Source: an uncultured Lachnospiraceae bacterium (GTDB lineage: Bacteria; Bacillota; Clostridia; Lachnospirales; Lachnospiraceae). Taken from it: a stretch of 10,188 nucleotides of DNA. Each line of letters starts with the position of its first letter. Positions within the stretch are counted from its first letter, which is position 1. Both the position numbers and the translations under genes were made by a program. The notes beneath the pieces were generated by a model. That model was given only the letters and a program-made list of their open reading frames with translations, ran no database searches and was not told the DNA's origin. The stretch lies in assembly GCA_905236925.1 (NCBI GenBank), contig CAJOQS010000332.1, positions 1-10,188 of the forward strand. Direction: 5' to 3'. Shown here piece after piece: positions 1 to 4,173 of this stretch.

Positions 1-811
1 AGCAGACCTTAAGTATAAACAGGAGCTGGTCGATGCGCTCGAAGAAGAAAGAAAGCTGTTCAACGAGCAGTCGCGCCTCATAAACAGCGTCGTTGACGAG
101 ATCCGTGCGCCTCTTTCCGCGATCATAGGAATGGCGCTGCTTGCGAAGAACAATCCGGGATCGGCCAAGGAAAGTGCCGACCGTTTCGGCATGATAGAAG
201 AGGAGGCCGTCAGGGTCAACAGGTCACTGAAGGCGCTCCGTTCGGGAACAGATGAGCAGGATCTTCCGGAGTTTGAGTTCAAGGATCTTCCGATCAATAC
301 GATCAGCTACGGAAAGCATCATGAGTACGAACCTGCGGTAAAGGCCGAAAGCTACGACGACATCGACATGCCGGTGGATTTCTTCTACAGTGAGGGTCAG
401 TTCGCAGACGGCAAGACGGACTATGATCTTGCGGGAAAGCGCATTCTGCTCGCCGAGGGCAACAAGCTCACCGGCGAAGTCATAAGGAGCGGACTTGCGG
501 TTACGGGCGCCCGGGTTGATTCCGTCCCGAACGGAAAAGCGGCGGTCATCGAGTTTGTTTCGCGTCCCGTAGGCACCTATGATCTTGTGCTGGCGGATCT
601 GGACCTTGACGAACTGGACGGTTTCTCAGTTGTGAAGTGCATCCGCATCTCCGGCAAGGAGGACGGTGAGAGTATCCCGGTTTATGCGTTATGTGCCGAT
701 ACTTCGGTCGAAGAAATAAAAAAGGCATGCAAATACGGGTTTAACGCCGCATTTGCGATGCCTGTGGATATTGAAGGTATGTGCGCAAAAATGGAAAGGG
801 ATTTTTCATGA
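1..811 (+). CDS. Degenerate hybrid histidine kinase, C-terminal part: HisKA-like helix plus pseudo-receiver (5' end outside window)
   Basis: The reading frame is open from base 2, so the gene starts upstream and the ATG at 131 is internal. A charged helix (bases 2-82) leads into SVVDEIRAPLSAIIGM (86-133). This aligns with the H-box of hybrid sensor kinases (usually SHEIRTPLNAIIG), but Asp (95-97) stands where the phosphorylated His should be. After a second helix to about 260 there is an acidic linker of roughly 60 residues instead of the ATP-binding domain; no N, G1 or G2 box is visible. A receiver-like domain follows (about 430-808). It keeps the putative phospho-acceptor Asp (596-598) and the DG turn. 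However, the acidic pair is EG (455-460), the Ser/Thr position is Cys (692-694), and the Lys before Pro is Met (758-760). I infer a catalytically inactive relative of signalling kinases, perhaps a scaffold or partner-binding protein. N-terminal sensor domains cannot be seen. Confidence 0.8.
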   Translation, partial: ADLKYKQELVDALEEERKLFNEQSRLINSVVDEIRAPLSAIIGMALLAKNNPGSAKESADRFGMIEEEAVRVNRSLKALRSGTDEQDLPEFEFKDLPINTISYGKHHEYEPAVKAESYDDIDMPVDFFYSEGQFADGKTDYDLAGKRILLAEGNKLTGEVIRSGLAVTGARVDSVPNGKAAVIEFVSRPVGTYDLVLADLDLDELDGFSVVKCIRISGKEDGESIPVYALCADTSVEEIKKACKYGFNAAFAMPVDIEGMCAKMERDFS

Positions 812-1564
812 TCCGAACAGGATCCGTACCAGTGTTGCGAGGCTGTCCGGGTGCGGTGAGTTGACTACCGCAACAAGATAATAATGTGTGTTTACTTCGA
901 AACCGTCAAGGCGTGCGAGCGCATCGGTGATATCGATCGCGTAGCAGGCCGAATCATCGGCGATACCTTTCGCTTCGGTTCCGATATCTTTGAGGGTGAG
1001 GTTCTCGCCCTCTTTTTTATTTGTCGGGAGATAGACAAGCTCGGAACGTATGCCGGACAGGAGCTCTGCGGGGAGCACAGTGTAAAGATCAGCGTAAATA
1101 TCGGACATTCCGTAATTCAGGAGCTCGTTCTGAGGAAGGATCATGCAGTCGATCTCGCCGGCTGCAATATAAGTCATGATCCTGGTCCTTGAGGCGTAGC
1201 CTTCCGTCGATACATAGTAATCCGTATCAAACAGGACGGTCTGCCGCTCGCCGGTTATCAGTTCACTGTTCAGCTTTTCTTTTATAAGATCCGATGCTTC
1301 TTCTGTAAAGGGATTGTCGAGAACCGCAATATGGTAGAGCACCTCGTCCTTGGGTTTGAAGATCGAAACAAGGAAGATGACGAGACATGCGATACCGGTG
1401 GCCAGTCCGATAAGCTTGGGAAGGATATAGTCCTTGAAATACTGATGCTTTTCTTCGCCTTCAAGCGAACGGTAGCGTTCTATCAGACCGCGGTTGTCGC
1501 GCTTGGCATATATTGCGGCATCTTCTTCAAGTGTTGTTTTATCTTTTTCGTTCAGTTCGCGCAT
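806..1564 (-). CDS. Single-pass membrane protein with extracellular domain, function unknown
   Basis: The 252-residue product has a charged cytoplasmic N-terminus (1-48), one membrane span (about 49-70, LIGLATGIACLVIFLVSIF) and an extracellular domain of about 180 residues. That domain has alternating strands and helices and a stretch TYIAAGEIDCMILPQNELL (131-149). This recalls the core of periplasmic-binding-like folds, but the resemblance is by eye only. I chose the start at 1564 because GGAG (plus-strand CTCC at 1571-1574) lies 6 bases upstream. The longer reading frame to 1612 would run through a consensus extended -10 element. The stop overlaps the stop of the convergent kinase-like gene by six bases. 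I do not recognise a named family; it could be an extracellular sensor or an assembly partner of an envelope protein. Confidence 0.75.
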   Translation of the reverse strand: MRELNEKDKTTLEEDAAIYAKRDNRGLIERYRSLEGEEKHQYFKDYILPKLIGLATGIACLVIFLVSIFKPKDEVLYHIAVLDNPFTEEASDLIKEKLNSELITGERQTVLFDTDYYVSTEGYASRTRIMTYIAAGEIDCMILPQNELLNYGMSDIYADLYTVLPAELLSGIRSELVYLPTNKKEGENLTLKDIGTEAKGIADDSACYAIDITDALARLDGFEVNTHYYLVAVVNSPHPDSLATLVRILFGS

Positions 1565-1598
1565 TTTTATCTCCGAGTTAGATGTATTTATGATACAG

Positions 1599-1607
1599 AT
1601 TATACCA
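1599..1607 (-). promoter_or_regulatory. Extended -10 element for the 806-1564 gene
   Basis: Read on the minus strand, this is TGG followed by TATAAT, a perfect extended -10 hexamer. It would start transcription about 27 bases before the ATG at 1564, leaving room for the GGAG ribosome site. No good -35 hexamer sits 17 bases upstream, which extended -10 promoters tolerate. Its position inside the longer possible reading frame argues for the shorter protein start. Confidence 0.6.
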
Positions 1608-1633
1608 TACACACTTATTATTTTATACCATAC
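1600..1633. repeat. 11-bp direct repeat TTATACCATAC, two copies
   Basis: TTATACCATAC occurs at 1600-1610 and again at 1623-1633, with starts 23 bp apart, about two helical turns. Each copy contains, on the minus strand, TGG plus TATAA, so the pair may be two tandem -10-like elements. Alternatively it may be a direct-repeat binding site over the promoter of the 806-1564 gene. Confidence 0.6.
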
Positions 1634-1708
1634 CGAACGTAAAGAGAATCTCTGATTGGATAAGTAAAGATGAAGAAATATGAACTATAGACATTATGTA
1701 AAATATAC

Positions 1709-1737
1709 TTGACAAAATGCTATAAGACTGTTATAGT
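1709..1737 (+). promoter_or_regulatory. Sigma-A-type promoter for the membrane protein-XRE cassette
   Basis: A perfect TTGACA (-35, 1709-1714) and TATAGT (-10, 1732-1737; one mismatch to TATAAT) are separated by exactly 17 bases. Transcription should begin near 1744, giving a leader of roughly 58 bases before the ATG at 1802. The leader contains an inverted repeat (1754-1773) and GGAGG (1789-1793). Confidence 0.8.
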
Positions 1738-1753
1738 GTCTTTCAGGCAGGGT

Positions 1754-1773
1754 GATCCGTAAATAAACGGATC
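1754..1773 (+). promoter_or_regulatory. Perfect inverted repeat in the leader of the 1802-2999 cassette (candidate operator or hairpin)
   Basis: GATCCGT (1754-1760) and ACGGATC (1767-1773) are perfect 7-base arms around the loop AAATAA. The element starts about 10 bases after the predicted transcription start. It could be an operator for the XRE protein encoded at the end of the same transcript, or an RNA hairpin. It is too far from the ribosome site (1789) to hide it directly. Confidence 0.55.
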
Positions 1774-1801
1774 CGCTATATAAAGAACGGAGGAATCAAA
1801 A

Positions 1802-2821
1802 ATGTCAGGAAAGACCAAAAAGGTACTTACAGCATCACTTATAGCACTTATCGCTTTTACCGTTATAATCGCGCTTGCGCCGAAACACGGATATGGTATC
1901 AGCATGAATACCGCCGTTGAAGTCAGGGACGGAAAAGCATTTCCGGAGAATGCCACACATACCTTTTATGTTAAAGCGTCCGGGAAATACTCTGTCAGGG
2001 CTGACTGGTCGAACAATGAACAGCCCGGTTTTGTAACCGGATTTACTCTCACCGACGAAAACGGAAATACCGTATACAGCATATCCGGAGGGCTGTTATC
2101 ATTCGATACCGAGCCCATGAAGCTGAAGGCCGGCAAGTATTTATGCCGCCTGGATTATCTTTGCGATGAAGAAGCATACAATGCGTTCCAGAGAACCAAT
2201 GGTCTTCCGGAAGGTATGGAGGACACAAGCTGGTTTAAGGACGGAGAATGGTTTTTCGGGTGCAATATAAAACTCTATGAGGCCGACAGGACAAAGGACG
2301 CAGTCATGATATGCTGCGGCGTGATCATCGCCCTTATGCTCGCGTTTACGATAATAACTCTCGTAACAGATGACAAGTCGGATGCGTCGAAATACGATGA
2401 ACGTCAGGTAGCCATGCAGGGAAAGGCATATAAACGCGGGTTCTTTTCCATTGTTCTGATAAACACAGGGCTTATGGTCTTCTCAAGCCTTCTTGGGTCA
2501 TTTGCCCAGACGGGAGTGTACCTGATGCTTGGCATTGTGCTCGGCACCTGTGTTACTGTCACGACTCAAATCATGAACGACGCATATTTCAGGCTTGATC
2601 AGAATAAGAAAGTCTTCTATATCCTTTTCGGGGTTTTGGCAGTTATAAATGCGGCTCTGGGCATACGGAACATTTTGAAAGGGAATGCTGTGGTTGACGG
2701 TATGGTGTCGTTTGCCGGCACGGCAAATCTGTTCATCGGACTTATGACCGTCTATGTTTTTGCAGCCCTTCTTGTAAAGAAAATAAGGGACGGTAAGGAG
2801 GCCTGCGATGAAGAACCTTAA
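1802..2821 (+). CDS. Six-span membrane protein with beta-rich ectodomain and cytoplasmic YDERQ motif
   Basis: The 339-residue product starts at the ATG 8 bases after GGAGG. Span 1 (8-26) is followed by an extracellular segment (27-166) rich in beta strands and turns (for example HTFYVKASGKYSVRADW and MKLKAGKYLCRLDYLCD). This resembles a small jelly-roll domain and has three cysteines. Span 2 (167-188) returns the chain to the cytoplasm, where YDERQ lies at 198-202. Four further spans follow (about 213-232, 238-257, 271-287, 304-325). The DERQ-loop-plus-four-spans half resembles small Firmicutes membrane proteins commonly encoded beside short XRE regulators. The ectodomain half looks like an N-terminal addition to that theme. 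It overlaps the XRE gene by 14 bases, so the two are probably translated together and may form a membrane sensor with its regulator. The role is inferred from context only. Confidence 0.75.
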   Translation: MSGKTKKVLTASLIALIAFTVIIALAPKHGYGISMNTAVEVRDGKAFPENATHTFYVKASGKYSVRADWSNNEQPGFVTGFTLTDENGNTVYSISGGLLSFDTEPMKLKAGKYLCRLDYLCDEEAYNAFQRTNGLPEGMEDTSWFKDGEWFFGCNIKLYEADRTKDAVMICCGVIIALMLAFTIITLVTDDKSDASKYDERQVAMQGKAYKRGFFSIVLINTGLMVFSSLLGSFAQTGVYLMLGIVLGTCVTVTTQIMNDAYFRLDQNKKVFYILFGVLAVINAALGIRNILKGNAVVDGMVSFAGTANLFIGLMTVYVFAALLVKKIRDGKEACDEEP

Positions 2822-2999
2822 ATTGAAAGCCGCAAGAGCTCTTCTTGATATGTCCCAGCAGGACCTTGCGGACAAGGTCGGGGTCTCCAGACAGACCATA
2901 AACGCCATAGAAAAAGGCGATTACAATCCGACGATCAACCTGTGTATCGCGATCTGCAAGGCTCTGAACAAAACGCTTGACGATCTGTTCTGGGAGTGA
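2808..2999 (+). CDS. Small XRE-family helix-turn-helix regulator (YozG/YgzD-like size)
   Basis: The 63-residue protein is essentially only a DNA-binding domain. The helix-turn-helix is MSQQDLADKVGVSRQTINAIEKG (residues 15-37, recognition helix around SRQTINAIE), followed by the usual YNPTINLCIAICKALN and the terminal DDLFWE. Such short XRE proteins in Firmicutes are typically repressors of their own operon and pair with a membrane protein, as here. The start is fixed by AAGGAGG (2795-2801), 6 bases before the ATG and inside the upstream gene. The likely target is the inverted repeat at 1754-1773, but that link is inference. Confidence 0.93.
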   Translation: MKNLKLKAARALLDMSQQDLADKVGVSRQTINAIEKGDYNPTINLCIAICKALNKTLDDLFWE

Positions 3000-3031
3000 C
3001 TGCGCCGTTATCGGACCCCGGTAAAAAAATG

Positions 3032-3060
3032 TTGACAGTCGGGGCGTAAATGCGTATGAT
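3032..3060 (+). promoter_or_regulatory. Promoter of the tRNA-Thr gene
   Basis: A perfect TTGACA (3032-3037) and TATGAT (3055-3060; one mismatch) are separated by 17 bases. The start of transcription should be near 3067, about 26 bases before the mature tRNA. The element begins only 33 bases after the XRE stop codon, and I see no convincing terminator in between, so some read-through from the XRE cassette into the tRNA is possible. Confidence 0.85.
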
Positions 3061-3069
3061 AATATAACG

Positions 3070-3087
3070 CGTGGACGAGAGTCCACG
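3070..3087 (+). other. Leader hairpin with GNRA (GAGA) tetraloop ahead of tRNA-Thr
   Basis: CGTGGAC (3070-3076) and GTCCACG (3081-3087) form a perfect 7-bp stem closed by GAGA, a stable GNRA tetraloop. It lies at the extreme 5' end of the predicted precursor tRNA, 5 bases before the mature 5' end. It could protect the precursor or affect RNase P processing; nothing in the sequence decides between these. Confidence 0.6.
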
Positions 3088-3092
3088 GAAAT

Positions 3093-3165
3093 GCTGGGAT
3101 AGCTCAGTCGGTAGAGCGATTGATTCGTAATCAATAGGTCGTGGGTTCAAGTCCCATTCTCAGCT
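3093..3165 (+). tRNA. tRNA-Thr(CGT)
   Basis: A full cloverleaf can be drawn. The acceptor stem is GCTGGGA (3093-3099) with TCTCAGC (3158-3164), including one G-U pair. The D stem is GCTC/GAGC (3102-3105, 3114-3117). The anticodon stem is ATTGA/TCAAT (3119-3123, 3131-3135) around the loop TTCGTAA. The T arm is GTGGG-TTCAAGT-CCCAT (3141-3157). The anticodon CGT (3126-3128) reads ACG, threonine. The discriminator base is T (3165). CCA is not encoded and must be added by the nucleotidyltransferase. Confidence 0.96.
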
Positions 3166-3171
3166 TAAAAG

Positions 3172-3213
3172 AAAAAGCCTTGAAACAAGCGTGTTTCAGG
3201 GCTTTTTTGTTTT
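3172..3213 (+). terminator. Rho-independent terminator after tRNA-Thr, probably bidirectional
   Basis: AAAAAGCCTTGAAAC (3172-3186) pairs with GTTTCAGGGCTTTTT (3193-3207) around a six-base loop, with one G-T wobble. It is followed by a T-rich tail (to 3213). On the minus strand the same stem is followed by TTTTTCTTTT, so it can also end transcription of the GNAT gene coming the other way. Confidence 0.9.
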
Positions 3214-3260
3214 GGAAGTGGGCTTGACTATAGGAAATGCGAGTAATGGAAATCGCCGGA

Positions 3261-3776
3261 TTAAGAATTGATTATGTCTATTCCAAGCTTTTCCGCAAGT
3301 TTCAATGAGGGCAGATTGTCTGCGGCAATACGGGCTTCGAAACGCCCGAAGCCGCATTCCTTCCCGTATTCAAGCGCGGCAAGGCAGGCCTCGTAGGCGT
3401 AACCTTTTCCACGGTATTCGGGGAGAAGGGCATAGCTGAGTTCACCTACCTGTGAAGCCGAGCCGTTTACAAGACCTACAATACCTATAAGAGTCCCGGA
3501 CCGTCGGACGCATTCGGATGCGCTCCCGAGGCCCGGGGCTTTTAAGTATATGCCCCAGTTTCCGTAGCCGTAAAAACCGTACTGATATTTTATGTATGAA
3601 AGATGAAAGTCCCGGAATTCTTCGGAGGTGAGGCCGGCGGGATCGGTATCCCAGCGTCCGCCGCTTCGTATATACATATTGCGGCACAGCTCCGCTTCAT
3701 CTGCGGTAAACTCCCGGATCACAAGCCGGTCCGTCACATCTATAAGGCCCTCGGGCCATAATCCATTATTATCCAT
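3261..3776 (-). CDS. GNAT-family N-acetyltransferase, C-terminus apparently shortened
   Basis: The 171-residue protein opens in the usual RimJ/RimL-like way (VTDRLVIREFTADEAE, 14-29). It carries the acetyl-CoA-binding motif A as YALLPEYRGKGYAYEAC (115-131), where RGKGYA binds the pyrophosphate of CoA, then ARIAADNLPSLKLAEKLG (148-165). Relatives usually continue for another 15-30 residues with the last strands and an aromatic-rich end. Here the frame stops at IDIINS directly after that helix. The substrate cannot be told: a protein N-terminus, a ribosomal protein, or a small molecule such as an antibiotic are all possible. No clear ribosome site precedes the ATG at 3776, and a TATAAT lies 9 bases before it. 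The message may therefore be leaderless, or translation may begin at the in-frame GTG (residue 14), which has GAGG 11 bases upstream. Confidence 0.85.
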   Translation of the reverse strand: MDNNGLWPEGLIDVTDRLVIREFTADEAELCRNMYIRSGGRWDTDPAGLTSEEFRDFHLSYIKYQYGFYGYGNWGIYLKAPGLGSASECVRRSGTLIGIVGLVNGSASQVGELSYALLPEYRGKGYAYEACLAALEYGKECGFGRFEARIAADNLPSLKLAEKLGIDIINS

Positions 3777-3785
3777 AGCGCTAAG

Positions 3786-3791
3786 ATTATA
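3786..3791 (-). promoter_or_regulatory. TATAAT -10 element for the GNAT gene
   Basis: The minus-strand sequence is a perfect TATAAT whose last base is 9 bases before the ATG at 3776. No recognisable -35 lies 17 bases upstream (TATCGG). If used, transcription would begin almost at the start codon. Confidence 0.4.
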
Positions 3792-3856
3792 ATACCTTTT
3801 CGTCCTTTCCGATACCCGGAAGAAAAAATAAAACAGGAAAGAATAAATTATTAAAA

Positions 3857-3947
3857 AAGTGTAAAAACGATTTTAAGATGCGGAAAATCCTGTGTTTATG
3901 CGGATTTGCACGATTTTACATTCGAAACCGGAACACAGAGTTTTTTT
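3857..3947. other. Repeat-rich part of the 3777-4052 intergenic region, no gene seen
   Basis: The AT-rich stretch between the GNAT gene and the transporter promoter holds no plausible gene. It contains two copies of ACGATTTTA (3867-3875, 3910-3918) and two of ATGCGGA (3878-3884, 3898-3904). It also has inverted arms CTGTGTT (3890-3896) and AACACAG (3932-3938), followed by a run of seven T (3941-3947). The arms could form the base of a long stem with an inner CGG-TTT/AAACCG helix, resembling a terminator or small RNA end, but no promoter ahead of it is clear. Confidence 0.3.
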
Positions 3948-4052
3948 GGTGAAAAGAAACAAATTTGTAATTTTTTACGTTAACACGCTAAAATCATTGT
4001 GCATATTGTATAATTAAGATGGAAAACAATTCAAAAATTTATATATAATTAT

Positions 4053-4070
4053 TATAAAAACGTTTTTATA
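4053..4070. promoter_or_regulatory. Upstream operator: 18-bp perfect palindrome centred on CG
   Basis: TATAAAAACGTTTTTATA is a perfect even palindrome with a central CG, the hallmark of LacI-family operators. It ends 3 bases before the -35 of the transporter promoter. Its centre is 62 bp from that of the second CG palindrome (4119-4128), about six helical turns. No LacI-type gene is present in the window. Confidence 0.65.
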
Positions 4071-4073
4071 TGG

Positions 4074-4102
4074 TTGCAAAGCAATAAGGTACATGCTAGT
4101 AT
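4074..4102 (+). promoter_or_regulatory. Promoter of the sugar ABC transporter operon
   Basis: TTGCAA (-35, 4074-4079) and TAGTAT (-10, 4097-4102) are 17 bases apart, and the -10 carries the extended TGC motif (4094-4096). Both hexamers match the consensus at 4 of 6 positions. Transcription would start near 4109, giving a leader of about 65 bases. A moderate promoter between two operator-like palindromes suggests a repressed, inducible operon. Confidence 0.6.
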
Positions 4103-4118
4103 TTGGGCATGCAAGGGA

Positions 4119-4128
4119 AAAACGTTTT
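4119..4128. promoter_or_regulatory. Downstream operator: AAAACGTTTT palindrome
   Basis: AAAACGTTTT is a perfect palindrome around CG. It sits within GGAAAAACGTTTTCC (4116-4130), just after the predicted transcription start, where a bound repressor would block elongation or initiation. It shares the AAAACGTTTT core with the palindrome at 4053-4070. A catabolite-control (CcpA) site is a less good match because the flanking TG/CA bases are absent. Confidence 0.6.
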
Positions 4129-4133
4129 CCTAC

Positions 4134-4147
4134 GATCCATTTGGATC
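4134..4147 (+). other. Small leader hairpin before the transporter ribosome site
   Basis: GATCC (4134-4138) and GGATC (4143-4147) pair around ATTT, 14 bases ahead of AGGAGG (4162-4167). It may simply keep the leader tidy for translation; regulatory use is not shown. Confidence 0.35.
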
Positions 4148-4173
4148 ACATTTAAAAACTCAGGAGGATTTTT

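Noticed and set aside
884..1192. 102-residue plus-strand reading frame opposite the 806-1564 gene
   Set aside because: It is antisense to a better-supported gene with promoter and ribosome site, and its own translation shows no domain or ribosome site.
3000..3031. CCG-TTAT-CGG followed by an A-rich stretch as a terminator of the XRE cassette
   Set aside because: Only a 3-bp stem and no T run on the plus strand, so it cannot be supported.
4009..4014. TATAAT upstream of the operators as a second transporter promoter
   Set aside because: The nearest -35-like sequence (TTAACA, 3980-3985) is 23 bases away, too far for a normal promoter.
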